A stretch of 64,000 nucleotides of DNA, taken from SHWB01 sp050246875. Lineage in GTDB: Bacteria; Pseudomonadota; Alphaproteobacteria; UBA6615. The translations under genes were made by a program, and so were the position numbers. Positions 16,826 through 26,629 of this stretch are shown here, piece by piece. The stretch's first letter is position 1. Every line of letters starts with the position of its first letter. Where the stretch lies: positions 310,001 through 374,000 of the forward strand of contig JBFWVF010000001.1 in NCBI GenBank assembly GCA_050246875.1. Direction: 5' to 3'. The notes under the pieces are model-generated. The model was not told the DNA's origin. It searched no databases and saw only the letters and a list, made by a program, of their open reading frames with translations.

Positions 16826-17796
16826 CGGCCGCCACCCGCGACAGCATCCACCGCCCGGTGCTGGTCGCCGAGGTGGTCTCCCTGCTGGCGCCGCGCGACG
16901 GCGAGATCGTGGTCGACGCGACCTTCGGCGCCGGCGGCTACACGCGCGCGCTGCTGGCCACTTCCGGCTGCACCGTGTGGGGGATCGACCGCGACCCGGA
17001 CGCCATCGCCCGCGCGGCGGAGATCGTCGCCGCGCATCCCGGCCGCCTGACGGTCGTCGAGGGCTGCTTCGGCGACATGGCAGAGCTTCTGGCCGACCGC
17101 GGCGTCGCCGCGGTGGACGCCGTGGCGCTCGACCTCGGCGTGTCCTCGCCGCAGCTCGACGAGGCCGCGCGGGGCTTTTCCTTCGGCCGCGAGGGTCCGC
17201 TCGACATGCGCATGTCGCGCTCGGGCCCGACGGCCGCCGACGTGGTCAACGGCGCCGACGAGGCCACGCTCGCCGACATCCTGTGGCGCTACGGCGAGGA
17301 ACGCGCCTCGCGCCGCATCGCCCGCGCCATCGTCGCCGCCCGCCTGCGCGCGCCGCTGCGCACGACCGGCGAGCTGGCCGAGATCGTGCGCGGCGTGCTC
17401 GGCCGGCCGCGCGGCGCGAAGGGTGCCCCGGCCATCGACCCGGCGACGCGCACATTCCAGGCCCTGCGCATCCACGTGAACGACGAGCTTGGCGAGCTGG
17501 ACCGCGGCCTCGCCGCCGCCGAGGCGCTGCTGCGGCCCGGCGGCCGGCTCGCCGTCGTCGCCTTCCACTCGCTCGAGGATCGCCGGGTGAAGGACTTCCT
17601 GCGCGAGCGGGCCGGCGGAGAAGGCGCATCGCGCCACCTGCCGCCGTCGGCCGAGCGCGCGCCGAGCTTCCGCCTGCTGACGCGCGGCGTCGTCCGCCCC
17701 GGCGCCGCCGAGACGGCGGCCAATCCGCGCGCGCGCTCCGCCCGCCTGCGCGCCGCAGCGCGCACCGAGGCGCCGGCCTGGGGAGCGGCGGCATGA
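16822..17796 (+). CDS. rsmH: 16S rRNA (cytosine-1402-N4)-methyltransferase RsmH
   Basis: A 324-residue SAM methyltransferase that modifies C1402 in the decoding centre of 16S rRNA. It has the N-terminal HRPVLVAEVV, SAM motif DATFGAGGYTRALL (about 33-46), LDLGVSSPQLDEAARGFSF, the RsmH-specific MRMS segment, and VVAFHSLEDRRVKDFL near residue 250. Start and stop overlap its neighbours by 4 nt each (mraZ upstream, ftsL downstream), so translation is coupled. Confidence 0.96.
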   Translation: MTAATRDSIHRPVLVAEVVSLLAPRDGEIVVDATFGAGGYTRALLATSGCTVWGIDRDPDAIARAAEIVAAHPGRLTVVEGCFGDMAELLADRGVAAVDAVALDLGVSSPQLDEAARGFSFGREGPLDMRMSRSGPTAADVVNGADEATLADILWRYGEERASRRIARAIVAARLRAPLRTTGELAEIVRGVLGRPRGAKGAPAIDPATRTFQALRIHVNDELGELDRGLAAAEALLRPGGRLAVVAFHSLEDRRVKDFLRERAGGEGASRHLPPSAERAPSFRLLTRGVVRPGAAETAANPRARSARLRAAARTEAPAWGAAA

Positions 17797-18383
17797 TCCG
17801 CCCCGCCAGCATCGCCCTGCTCCTGCTCGCGGCCCTGGCGGCCGCGCTGGTGTTCCACGTCTCGCGCGAGGTCGAGACGCTGGAGGCGCGCCTCGCCGCC
17901 GCCAACCAGCGCCTCACCGCCGATCGCGAGGCGATCCGCGTGCTGCATTCGGAATGGGCCTACCTCGCGCGCATCGACCGCATCGAGGACCTGACCCATC
18001 GCCATCTCGCGCTCGGTCCCGTGCGTCCCGACCAGCTCGTCGCCGGCCAGACGCTGGTGCAGCTGCCGCTGCGCCCGGAGGAGATCATCGTTCCCGACGG
18101 CGCCGAGATCCCCGATGTCGCGACCGAGCCGGTCGCCCCCGGCACCTTCGACGTCGCGCTCGCCCGCCCAAGCGACAAGCCGGCGGCGCCCCACGTCGTC
18201 CCGGCCGTGTTGACGGTGCCGGCAGCCCCGCCGGCCGCGCCCGCGCCGCAACCCGCCGTCGCGGCGGCGCCCGCCGCCGTCGCGCCGGCAACGACCACGA
18301 CGACGCCGGCCGACCGCTCGGCCATGGACGCCCTCGTCTCGCGCCTGCTCCAGCCGGCCGTGGCCGACGGAGGGACACAATGA
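17793..18383 (+). CDS. ftsL: Cell division protein FtsL
   Basis: A 196-residue bitopic inner-membrane protein: one N-terminal transmembrane helix (IRPASIALLLLAALAAALVF), then a short coiled coil (REVETLEARLAAANQRLTADREAIRVLHSEWA divided over about 28-60) ending in the LARIDRIEDLTHRHLAL-type FtsL motif. The C-terminal 100 residues are Pro/Ala/Thr-rich and unusually long for FtsL. Position between rsmH and ftsI confirms the call despite the family's low sequence conservation. It starts inside the rsmH stop and ends inside the ftsI start. Confidence 0.88.
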   Translation: MIRPASIALLLLAALAAALVFHVSREVETLEARLAAANQRLTADREAIRVLHSEWAYLARIDRIEDLTHRHLALGPVRPDQLVAGQTLVQLPLRPEEIIVPDGAEIPDVATEPVAPGTFDVALARPSDKPAAPHVVPAVLTVPAAPPAAPAPQPAVAAAPAAVAPATTTTTPADRSAMDALVSRLLQPAVADGGTQ

Positions 18384-20083
18384 GCCTGCGCGTCCATCTC
18401 GAAGGTGCCGGCAGCGCCGCCCTCAACACGGCACGGGCCCGCCTTGCCCTCGCCGGCTCGCTGTTCGCGCTGGCCTTCGCCGTGGTCGGCGTGCGGCTGA
18501 TCGACGTCAGCATCGTGCGCGAAGCCGAGGAGCTGCAGGCCGGCGCCAAGCACGAGATCGCGACGCAGGCCCGCCTCGGCCGCGCCGACATCGTCGACCG
18601 CAACGGCACGCTGCTCGCGTCGAGCCTCGCCACCGCCTCGCTCTTCGGCGACCCGGCGCGGGTGCTCGACCCGGCCGACGCCGCACGCCGCCTGACGACG
18701 GTGCTGCCCGAACTGTCGGTCGCCGAGGTCACGGCGAAGCTGTCGACCGACCGGCGCTTCGTCTGGCTGCACCGCCACCTGACGCCGCGCCAGCAGTACG
18801 AGATCAACCGCCTCGGCATCCCCGGCATCGATTTCCGGCCGGACGAGAAGCGCCTCTACCCGCAGGGCGCGCTGACCGCCCACGTCGTCGGCTACGCCGA
18901 CGTCGACGGCACCGGCATCGCCGGCATCGAGCGCAACCTCGACGAGGTGCTGCGCGGCGGCCGCGAGCCGGTCGCGCTGTCGCTCGACATCCGCGTGCAG
19001 CAGATCGTCCGCGACGAGCTGCTGCGCCAGATCGCCAAGCACCGCGCCATCGGCGGCGGCGGGCTGGTCATGGACGTCGACACCGGCGAAGTGCTGGCGC
19101 TGGTCTCGCTGCCAGACTTCGACCCCAACGCCCCGACCGGCGGCGACCCCGACAACCGCTTCAACCGCATCGCCCTCGGCGTCTACGAACTCGGCTCCGT
19201 CTTCAAGATCTTCAACCACGCGATGGTGCTCGAGCGTGGCGTCGCGACGCTCAACAAGCGCTACGACGCGACCCGGCCGCTGCGCGTCTCGCGTTTCACC
19301 ATCAGCGACTTCCATCCCGAGAAGCGGCCGCTGTCGGTGACGGAAATCTTCGAGGTCTCGTCGAACATCGGCTCGGCCCTGATGGCGCTCGACGCCGGCG
19401 GCGCGGCGCAGCGCGCCTTCCTCGAGCGCGCCGGCATGTTCCGCAAGGTGCCGCTGGAACTGCCCGAGATGGGCGACCCGATGGTGCCGTCGACATGGCG
19501 CGACATCAACGTCATGACCATTTCCTACGGCCACGGCATCGCCGTTTCGCCGCTGCACCTCGCGACGGCGGTGGCCGGCATCGTCGATGGCGGCATCATG
19601 CACCCGCCGACCCTGCTGCACCGCGAGCCCGACGCTGTCATCCCCGGCACGCGGATCGTCTCGGAGCGCACCTCCGCCATCATGCGTTCGCTGATGCGCC
19701 TCGTCGTCGAGAAGGGCACGGGCAAGAACGCCGACGTGCCCGGCTACATCGTCGGCGGCAAGACGGGCACGGCCGAGAAGCAGGTCGGCGGTCGCTACAA
19801 GAAGAACGCGCTGATCACGACCTTCGTCGGCATCTTCCCCGCCAACGCCCCGCGCTACGTCGTCGTCGCCATGCTCGACGAGCCCAAGGGCATCAAGGAG
19901 ACCTACGGCTACGCCACCGCCGGCTGGACCGCCGCGCCGGTGGCCAAGCGCATCATCGCCCGCATGGCGCCCCTCGTCGGCGTGCCCCAGCAGGACCCCG
20001 AATCCCCCGAGGTGCGGCGCGCGCTGACGCTGCCGACCGACACGCCGCGGGCCGCCGGGACGCAAACCGTTGCGGTTAACTGA
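18380..20083 (+). CDS. ftsI: Peptidoglycan transpeptidase FtsI (PBP3)
   Basis: A 567-residue class B penicillin-binding protein that cross-links septal peptidoglycan. An N-terminal transmembrane helix (about 20-42) is followed by the pedestal domain with GRADIVDRNGTLLAS, then the transpeptidase domain. Active-site motifs: SVFK with nucleophile near Ser-273, SSN (in EVSSNIGSAL) and KTGT (GGKTGTAEKQ). The start at 18380 overlaps the ftsL stop by 4 nt; earlier in-frame codons lie inside ftsL. It overlaps murE by 14 bp if murE begins at TTG 20070. Confidence 0.96.
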   Translation: MSLRVHLEGAGSAALNTARARLALAGSLFALAFAVVGVRLIDVSIVREAEELQAGAKHEIATQARLGRADIVDRNGTLLASSLATASLFGDPARVLDPADAARRLTTVLPELSVAEVTAKLSTDRRFVWLHRHLTPRQQYEINRLGIPGIDFRPDEKRLYPQGALTAHVVGYADVDGTGIAGIERNLDEVLRGGREPVALSLDIRVQQIVRDELLRQIAKHRAIGGGGLVMDVDTGEVLALVSLPDFDPNAPTGGDPDNRFNRIALGVYELGSVFKIFNHAMVLERGVATLNKRYDATRPLRVSRFTISDFHPEKRPLSVTEIFEVSSNIGSALMALDAGGAAQRAFLERAGMFRKVPLELPEMGDPMVPSTWRDINVMTISYGHGIAVSPLHLATAVAGIVDGGIMHPPTLLHREPDAVIPGTRIVSERTSAIMRSLMRLVVEKGTGKNADVPGYIVGGKTGTAEKQVGGRYKKNALITTFVGIFPANAPRYVVVAMLDEPKGIKETYGYATAGWTAAPVAKRIIARMAPLVGVPQQDPESPEVRRALTLPTDTPRAAGTQTVAVN

Positions 20084-21557
20084 ACTCATGGCCGGCATGC
20101 CCGCCCTCTCCGCCCCTCTCGGCGACTGCGACATCACCGGCCTCGCCGCCGACAGCCGGACCGTGTCGCCGGGCTACCTGTTCGCCGCGCTGCCGAGCGC
20201 GACGCGCGGCGCCGCGACGGACGGCCGCTCGTTCATCCCCGACGCGGTGGCGCGCGGCGCCGTCGCCGTGCTCGCCCCGACGGGCACGATGCTGGCGCCG
20301 GAACTGGCCCGCGCCGTCCGCCTCGTGACCGACGACAACCCGCGCCGCCGGCTGGCCCTGCTCGCGGCCCGCTTCCATCGCCCGCAGCCGCGCCGCGTCG
20401 TCGCCGTCACCGGCACCAACGGCAAGTCCTCGACGGTCGGCTTCACGCGTCAGATATGGAGCCATCTCGGTCACAAGGCCGCGAGCCTCGGCACGCTCGG
20501 CATCGAGGCGCCGGGCTTCCCCGCCGGGCCGAGCCTGACGACGCCCGATCCGGTGGCACTGCACCGCACGCTGGCCGAGTTGCAGGGCAGCGGTATCGAG
20601 CATGTGGCGATCGAGGCCTCGTCGCACGGCCTCGACCAGTACCGCCTCGACGGCGTCGTGCTACGCGCCGCCGCCTTCACCTATATCGGCCGCGACCACC
20701 TCGACTACCACGGCGACGAGGCCGCCTACGTCGCGGCCAAGCTGCGCCTGTTCCGCGAGCTGTTGCCGCCGGAGGGCACGGCCGTCCTCAACGCCGACGC
20801 CGTGCACTTCCCCGTGTTCCTCGATGCCTGCCGGGCGGCCGGGCACGACGTGCGCAGCTATGGCCACGCCAGCGACGACATCCGCATCGACGAAGTCGGC
20901 GCGTCGGGCGACGGCATCCGCCTCGTCGTGTCGCTGCGCGGCAGGCCGTGGGAGACGCGCCTGCCGCTGGCCGGCACCTTCCAGGCGTGGAACGCCGTCG
21001 CCGCGTGGGCGCTGGCCGTGGCGAGCGGCGCCGATCCCGAGGCCGCCTTCGCCGCGCTGGCGCACCTGAGCGGCGTGCCGGGCCGCCTGCAGCTCGTGGC
21101 GCGGAGCACGGCTGGCGCCCCGGTCTGGGTCGACTACGCGCACACGCCGGACGCGCTGGAGACGGTGCTCGCCGCAGTGCGGCCACATATTGCGGGAAAG
21201 CTGCATGTGGTGTTCGGCGCCGGCGGCGACCGCGACCCCGGCAAGCGACCCGAGATGGGCCGTGTCGTGGCGCGGCTCGCCGACCGCGCGATCGTCACCG
21301 ACGACAATCCCCGTCGCGAGGACCCCTTGTCGATCCGCCGCCAGATCCTGGTCGGCTGCCCCGACGCCGAGGAGATCGGCGACCGCCGCGAGGCCATCGC
21401 CCGCGCGATCGGGCTGCTGCAGGCCGGCGACGGCCTCGTCATCGCCGGCAAGGGCCACGAGACCGGCCAGACGGTCGGCCTGCGCGTCCTGCCGTTCGAT
21501 GACGCCGAGGTCGCGCGCGATACCGTGCGCGCGCTCGGCGGAGAGGTCGTGGCATGA
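20070..21557 (+). CDS. murE: UDP-MurNAc-L-Ala-D-Glu:meso-DAP ligase MurE
   Basis: Adds the third amino acid to the peptidoglycan stem. 495 residues with ATP-binding GTNGKSS (about 115-121), the central Mur ligase motifs (EASSHGLDQYRL) and, in the C-terminal domain, DNPRREDP, whose DNPR motif marks meso-diaminopimelate specificity. The TTG at 20070 gives an N-terminus (RLTELMAGMP) matching typical MurE proteins; ATG 20088 is the alternative and would end the overlap with ftsI. Translationally coupled to murF by ATGA. Confidence 0.95.
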   Translation: MRLTELMAGMPALSAPLGDCDITGLAADSRTVSPGYLFAALPSATRGAATDGRSFIPDAVARGAVAVLAPTGTMLAPELARAVRLVTDDNPRRRLALLAARFHRPQPRRVVAVTGTNGKSSTVGFTRQIWSHLGHKAASLGTLGIEAPGFPAGPSLTTPDPVALHRTLAELQGSGIEHVAIEASSHGLDQYRLDGVVLRAAAFTYIGRDHLDYHGDEAAYVAAKLRLFRELLPPEGTAVLNADAVHFPVFLDACRAAGHDVRSYGHASDDIRIDEVGASGDGIRLVVSLRGRPWETRLPLAGTFQAWNAVAAWALAVASGADPEAAFAALAHLSGVPGRLQLVARSTAGAPVWVDYAHTPDALETVLAAVRPHIAGKLHVVFGAGGDRDPGKRPEMGRVVARLADRAIVTDDNPRREDPLSIRRQILVGCPDAEEIGDRREAIARAIGLLQAGDGLVIAGKGHETGQTVGLRVLPFDDAEVARDTVRALGGEVVA

Positions 21558-22996
21558 GTGCGCTGTGGACAGCGGCCGAGGCCGCCGCCGCAACCGGCGG
21601 CACGTCGCTCGGCGGCGCATGGCAGGCGCGCGGCGTGTCGATCGACACGCGCACGCTCGCGCCCGGCGACCTGTTCATCGCCCTCGCCGGCCCCAACCAT
21701 GACGGCCATGCCTGGCTCGACGCCGCGCGCGCGGCCGGCGCCGCCGCCGCCGTGGTGCGGCATGGCACGACGCTGCCCGATGGCCTCGGCGCCCTGGCCG
21801 TCGCCGACACGGCCGCGGCGCTCGCCGCGCTGGGGCGCCATGCCCGCGCTCGTACCGCGGCACGGATCGCCGCGGTCACCGGCTCGGCCGGCAAGACCGG
21901 CACCAAGGAGGCCCTCGCGCTGGCGCTCGGCGCGCTCGGGCCGGCGCATGCCAGCGCCGGCAACCTCAACAATCACTGGGGTGCGCCGCTGTCGCTCGCG
22001 CGCATGCCGGCGTCGAGCGACTGGGGCGTGTTCGAACTGGGCATGAGCGCGGCCGGCGAACTCGCCGCGCTGTCGCGCCTCGTCCGGCCGCACGCCGCCA
22101 TCGTCACGATCATCGCCCCGGCCCATCTCGAGCATTTCGCCTCGCTCGACGCCATCGCCGACGCGAAGGCGGAAATCTTCCTCGGCCTCGAACCCGGCGG
22201 CACCGCCATCGTCAACCGCGACGACCCCTACCACGGCCGTCTCGCGGCGGCGGCCCGCGCGGCCGGCGCTGCGCGGATCATGTCGTTCGGCGCCGCCGCC
22301 GACGCCGACGTGCGCCTCGTCGCCTATGCCGCCGCCGGCGACGGCAGCCGCCTCGACGCCGATGCCGCCGGGACGCGCCTGTCGCTGACGCTCGGCGTCG
22401 TCGGCCGCCACTGGGCGCAGAACATCCTGGCGGTGCTCGCCGCCGTGCACGCGCTCGGCGGCGACGTCGCGCGGGCCGGCGAGGCGCTGGCCCGGCTGGC
22501 GGAACCCGCCGGCCGCGGCCGCCGCGTCCGCGTGCCGGCCGCCGGCGGCAGCGCCCTGCTCATCGACGACAGCTACAACGCCAACCCGTCCTCGATGCGC
22601 GCCGCGCTCGCCGTGCTCGGCGAGACGCGCACCGGTGCGGGCGGGCGGCGCATCGCCGTGCTCGGCGACATGCTCGAACTCGGCGCCCATGCCGCGCTGC
22701 TGCATGCCGGCCTCGCCGCCGCGGTCGAGGCGGCCGGCGTCGATCTCGTCTTCACCGCCGGGCCGCTGATGGCCGAACTCGCCGAGGCGCTGCCCGCCGC
22801 GATGCGCGGCCACCACGCGCCGGACGCCGCCGCGCTGCTGGCGCACGTGCGGGCGGCCCTGCGCGACGGCGACGTCGTGCTGGTCAAGGGTTCGAACGGC
22901 AGCCGCATGGGTCCGCTGGCCGCCGCCCTCGCGACCACCAGCGGCGGCGGCGCGGGTGCCGATATGCGGCGTGCCGCCGCGCTGGCGGAGGGATAG
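21554..22996 (+). CDS. murF: UDP-MurNAc-tripeptide:D-Ala-D-Ala ligase MurF
   Basis: Adds the D-Ala-D-Ala dipeptide, completing the pentapeptide precursor. 480 residues. Mur ligase P-loop GSAGKTGTKEAL near 113-124, central NLNNHWGAPLSLARMP and FELGMSAAGEL, then LLIDDSYNANPSSMRAAL and VLGDMLELG in the last third, all MurF-type. Preceded by murE with a 4-nt overlap and followed by mraY after 3 nt. Confidence 0.95.
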   Translation: MSALWTAAEAAAATGGTSLGGAWQARGVSIDTRTLAPGDLFIALAGPNHDGHAWLDAARAAGAAAAVVRHGTTLPDGLGALAVADTAAALAALGRHARARTAARIAAVTGSAGKTGTKEALALALGALGPAHASAGNLNNHWGAPLSLARMPASSDWGVFELGMSAAGELAALSRLVRPHAAIVTIIAPAHLEHFASLDAIADAKAEIFLGLEPGGTAIVNRDDPYHGRLAAAARAAGAARIMSFGAAADADVRLVAYAAAGDGSRLDADAAGTRLSLTLGVVGRHWAQNILAVLAAVHALGGDVARAGEALARLAEPAGRGRRVRVPAAGGSALLIDDSYNANPSSMRAALAVLGETRTGAGGRRIAVLGDMLELGAHAALLHAGLAAAVEAAGVDLVFTAGPLMAELAEALPAAMRGHHAPDAAALLAHVRAALRDGDVVLVKGSNGSRMGPLAAALATTSGGGAGADMRRAAALAEG

Positions 22997-22999
22997 GTC

Positions 23000-24085
23000 A
23001 TGCTGTACGCCCTGCTGGCGCCGCTCGGCCCCGACTTCATCCTCTTCAACCTGCTCAACTCGATCACCTTCCGCGCCGGCAGCGCGGCGGTGACGTCGCT
23101 GGTCGTCGCCTTCGTCATCGGGCCGCGCGTGATCGCCTGGCTCAAGGGCCAGCAGCCGCATGGCCAGCCGATCCGCGAGGACGGCCCCAAGGGCCACTTC
23201 GCCAAGGCCGGCACGCCGACGATGGGCGGCCTCCTCATCCTGCTCGCCGGCATCGCCTCGACACTGATCTGGTCGAACCTCGCCAACGGCTACGTCTGGG
23301 CGACCCTGCTGGTCACTCTGGCCTACGGCGCCATCGGCTTCGTCGACGACTACCGCAAGCTGACCAAGCGCCACTCGAAGGGAATGTCGGCGCGCAGCAA
23401 GTTCGTCCTGCAGGTCGCCGTCGGGCTGCTCGCCGCCGTGTGGATTTCCTGGCTGACGCGGATGCCCCTCGACACCGGCCTCGCGCTGCCCTTCTTCAAG
23501 GACCTGCTGGTCGATCTCGGCTGGTTCTATTTCGCCTTCGCGGCGTTCGTCATGGTCGGCGCCTCGAATGCGGTCAACCTCACCGACGGGCTCGACGGCC
23601 TGGCCATCGTGCCGGTGCTCGTCGCCGCCGCCTGCCTCGGCCTCATCGCCTACCTCGTCGGCCACGCCGTCTTCGCCAACTACCTGCTGGTCTTCCACGT
23701 CCCCGGCGCCAGCGAGCTGGCGGTGTTCTGCGCCGCGCTGGTCGGCGCCGCGCTCGGCTTCCTGTGGTTCAACGCGCCGCCGGCGATGGTCTTCATGGGC
23801 GACACCGGCTCGCTGTCGATGGGCGGCGCGCTGGGCGCCGTCGCGGTCGTCATCAAGCACGAGCTGGTGCTGGCGATCATCGGCGGCCTGTTCGTCCTCG
23901 AGACCGTCTCGGTGATCGCCCAGGTCACCTCGTTCAAGCTCACCGGCAAGCGCGTCTTCCGCATGGCGCCGCTGCACCACCACTTCGAGCAGAAGGGCTG
24001 GCAGGAGCCGACCATCGTCATCCGTTTCTGGATCATCGCCACGGTGCTGGCGCTGGCCGGCCTCGCCACCCTGAAGATCCGGTGA
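23000..24085 (+). CDS. mraY: Phospho-MurNAc-pentapeptide translocase MraY
   Basis: A polytopic inner-membrane enzyme that makes lipid I from UDP-MurNAc-pentapeptide and undecaprenyl phosphate. 361 residues with about ten hydrophobic helices. Catalytic and signature motifs: GTPTMGGLLIL, FVDDYRKLTKRHSKGMSAR, NAVNLTDGLDGLA, FMGDTGSLSMGG and the cytoplasmic HHHFEQKGWQE loop. Lies 3 nt after murF and 4 nt before murD. Confidence 0.97.
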   Translation: MLYALLAPLGPDFILFNLLNSITFRAGSAAVTSLVVAFVIGPRVIAWLKGQQPHGQPIREDGPKGHFAKAGTPTMGGLLILLAGIASTLIWSNLANGYVWATLLVTLAYGAIGFVDDYRKLTKRHSKGMSARSKFVLQVAVGLLAAVWISWLTRMPLDTGLALPFFKDLLVDLGWFYFAFAAFVMVGASNAVNLTDGLDGLAIVPVLVAAACLGLIAYLVGHAVFANYLLVFHVPGASELAVFCAALVGAALGFLWFNAPPAMVFMGDTGSLSMGGALGAVAVVIKHELVLAIIGGLFVLETVSVIAQVTSFKLTGKRVFRMAPLHHHFEQKGWQEPTIVIRFWIIATVLALAGLATLKIR

Positions 24086-24089
24086 CGCG

Positions 24090-25502
24090 ATGACCGCCCG
24101 CGCCCTCGATCTCTCCGCCTTCCGCGACCGTCCGGTCGCCGTGCTCGGGCTCGGCCGCTCGGGTCTCGCGGCGGCGACGGCGCTGGCGGCGGCGGGCGCC
24201 CGCGTGCTCGCCTGGGACGACACGCCGGCGGCGCGTGCCGCGGCGCTGCAGCGGCTCGACCTGCTGGTCGACCTCGCCGACAGCGACCTCGACGGCGTCG
24301 GCACGCTGGTGCTGTCGCCGGGCATCCCGCACACCCATCCGCGCCGCCACCCGGCCGTCGACAAGGCGCGCGCCGCCGGCGCGGCGATCGTCTGCGAGGT
24401 CGACCTGCTGGCGCGCGCCGAACCGCTGGCGACCTTCGCCGCGATCACCGGCACCAACGGCAAGTCGACGACCACCGCGCTGCTCGGCCACCTGCTGGGC
24501 GGCGGCGCGCGGCCGGTTGCCGTCGGCGGCAATCTCGGCCCGCCGGCGACGACGCTGCCGGCGCTCGGCGCCGACGGCATCTACGTGCTCGAACTGTCGT
24601 CCTACCAGCTCGAACTGCTGCCGACGCCGGTGTTCCGCGCCGCTGTGCTGCTCAACATCACGCCCGACCATCTCGACCGCCACGGTGGCATGGCCGGCTA
24701 CGTCGCCGCCAAGCGGCGCGTCTTCGCCGGACAGGGCGCGGACGACACCGCCATCATCGGCATCGACGACGCCGAGTGCCGCGGCATCCACGCCGGCCTC
24801 GTCGCCGCCGGCCGCCAGCACGTCGTGCCGGTCTCCGTGCTCGGGCCGGCCGAGGGCGGAATGTGGCTCGACGGCACGACGCTGATCGACGGCCGCGACG
24901 GGACGCCGCGCGCGGTCATCGACCTCGCCCGCGTGCCGACCCTGCCCGGCCGCCACAACGCGCAGAACGCGGCAGCGGCCTACGCCGCGGCGACGGCCCT
25001 CGGCCTCGACCCGCGCGTCGCCGCGGCGCGCCTCGCCACCTTCCCCGGCCTCGCCCATCGCCAGGAACTCGTCGCCGACAGCGGCGGCGTGCGCTTCGTC
25101 AACGATTCCAAGGCCACCAACGCCGACGCCGCCGCGCACGCGCTGGACGCCTGGCGCGACATCTTCTGGATCGCCGGCGGGCGGGCGAAGGAAGGCGGCA
25201 TCGCCGCGCTCGCCAATCACTTCCCGGCGATCCGCCACGCCTTCCTGATCGGCGAGGCCGCCGACGCCTTCGCCGCCACGCTGGCCGGCAGGACGCCGAC
25301 GACCCGCGCCGGCGACCTTGCGACGGCGGTCGCGCTCGCCGCCGACATGGCCTGGCGGGCGGGCGGCGGCACCGTGCTGCTGTCGCCGGCCTGCGCCTCC
25401 TTCGACCAGTTCCGCGACTTCGAGGCGCGCGGCGAGGCCTTCCGCGCCGCCGTCGCACGCGCCATCGACGGCCGCCGGGCGCACGGGAGGGCGGCCTCGT
25501 GA
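24090..25502 (+). CDS. murD: UDP-MurNAc-L-alanine:D-glutamate ligase MurD
   Basis: Adds D-glutamate to UDP-MurNAc-L-Ala. 470 residues. The N-terminal Rossmann-like domain has VLGLGRSGLAAA, the P-loop is GTNGKSTTTALLG (about 120-132), then YVLELSSYQLELL, LNITPDHLDRHG and, near the end, FVNDSKATNADA and LLSPACASFDQFRDFEARG, all typical for MurD. Its stop overlaps the GTG start of ftsW. Confidence 0.96.
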   Translation: MTARALDLSAFRDRPVAVLGLGRSGLAAATALAAAGARVLAWDDTPAARAAALQRLDLLVDLADSDLDGVGTLVLSPGIPHTHPRRHPAVDKARAAGAAIVCEVDLLARAEPLATFAAITGTNGKSTTTALLGHLLGGGARPVAVGGNLGPPATTLPALGADGIYVLELSSYQLELLPTPVFRAAVLLNITPDHLDRHGGMAGYVAAKRRVFAGQGADDTAIIGIDDAECRGIHAGLVAAGRQHVVPVSVLGPAEGGMWLDGTTLIDGRDGTPRAVIDLARVPTLPGRHNAQNAAAAYAAATALGLDPRVAAARLATFPGLAHRQELVADSGGVRFVNDSKATNADAAAHALDAWRDIFWIAGGRAKEGGIAALANHFPAIRHAFLIGEAADAFAATLAGRTPTTRAGDLATAVALAADMAWRAGGGTVLLSPACASFDQFRDFEARGEAFRAAVARAIDGRRAHGRAAS

Positions 25503-26629
25503 CCAGCTACTCCTTCTCGCGCGCCGACAATTCGCTGCTGTCGCGGTGGTGGTGGACGGTCGACCACCTGCTGCTCGCCGCCGTCCTGTCCCTCGTCGCC
25601 GTCGGCGCCCTGCTGGTGATGGCGGCGAGCCCGGCGGTCGCCAGCCGCATCGGCCTCGCCGACAGCTACTTCTTCACCCGCCATCTGGCGCTCATCGCGC
25701 CGTCGCTCGCGCTCATGCTGGCGACCTCGCTGCTGACGCCCGCCGGCGTGCGGCGGGCAGCGCTCGTGGCGCTGGCCGCGTCGCTGCTCCTGCTCGCCGC
25801 GACGCTGGTGATCGGCGTCGAGATCAAGGGCGCGCGCCGCTGGATCTACCTCGCCGGCTTCTCGCTGCAGGCGAGCGAATTCGCCAAGCCCGCCTTCGCC
25901 GTCGTCTGCGCCTGGCTGTTCGCCGAGCGGGTGCGCGACGACCGCCTGCCGGGACGCCTGCTCGCCACCATCCTGTTCGCCATCGTGCTCGGCCTCATCA
26001 TCCTGCAGCCCGACCTCGGCCAGGCGGTCGTGCTGACGGCGGTGTGGATGGCGCAGTTCTTCCTCGCCGGCCTGTCGCTGTGGCTGGTCGGCTTCCTCGT
26101 CGTCGCCGGCGCCGGCGGCCTCGTCGCCGCCTACCTCTTCCTGCCGCACGTCACCAGCCGCATCGACCGCTTTCTCGACCCCTCGAGCGGCGACAACTAC
26201 CAGATCACGAAAAGCCTCGAGGCGTTCGTGCATGGCGGCCTGTTCGGCCGCGGTCCCGGCGAGGGCGCGGTGAAGAACCAGCTCCCCGACGCGCACGCCG
26301 ACTTCGTGTTCGCCGTGCTCGGCGAGGAGTTCGGCTCGCTGGCGGCTGTCGGCGTCGTCGCCCTGTTCGCCGTCGTCGTCCTGCGCGGCTTCGCGCGGGC
26401 CTTTTCCGAGCGCGACCTGTTCGTGCTGCTGGCCGTCGCCGGGCTGCTCGTGCAATTCGGCGTGCAGGCGCTGATCAACATGGGTTCCGCCCTGCACCTG
26501 CTGCCGACCAAGGGCATGACACTGCCCTTCGTCAGCTACGGCGGCTCGTCGCTGCTGGCGATGGGCTTCGCCATCGGCATGGTGCTGGCGCTGACGCGCA
26601 AGCGGGTCGGCGACGGGGGGGCCGCATGA
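25499..26629 (+). CDS. ftsW: Peptidoglycan glycosyltransferase FtsW
   Basis: A SEDS-family polytopic membrane protein that polymerises septal glycan together with FtsI. 376 residues from the GTG at 25499 (GGGAGG upstream), which overlaps the murD stop by 4 nt. About ten transmembrane helices. Signature segments: GARRWIYLAGFSLQASEFAK, ILQPDLGQAVV, and near the C-terminus the SEDS motif KGMTLPFVSYGGSSLLA. The open frame continues upstream within murD but is a shadow there. Confidence 0.95.
   Translation: MTSYSFSRADNSLLSRWWWTVDHLLLAAVLSLVAVGALLVMAASPAVASRIGLADSYFFTRHLALIAPSLALMLATSLLTPAGVRRAALVALAASLLLLAATLVIGVEIKGARRWIYLAGFSLQASEFAKPAFAVVCAWLFAERVRDDRLPGRLLATILFAIVLGLIILQPDLGQAVVLTAVWMAQFFLAGLSLWLVGFLVVAGAGGLVAAYLFLPHVTSRIDRFLDPSSGDNYQITKSLEAFVHGGLFGRGPGEGAVKNQLPDAHADFVFAVLGEEFGSLAAVGVVALFAVVVLRGFARAFSERDLFVLLAVAGLLVQFGVQALINMGSALHLLPTKGMTLPFVSYGGSSLLAMGFAIGMVLALTRKRVGDGGAA

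Noticed and set aside
17960..20137. A 725-codon open frame antisense to ftsL/ftsI
   Set aside because: It is rich in Arg, His, Gly and Ala with no domain, and lies opposite to fully recognisable genes; at this GC content, long antisense frames are expected.
21134..24580. An 1148-codon open frame antisense to murE-murF-mraY
   Set aside because: Same reason: no motifs, biased composition, and the sense strand encodes conserved Mur proteins.
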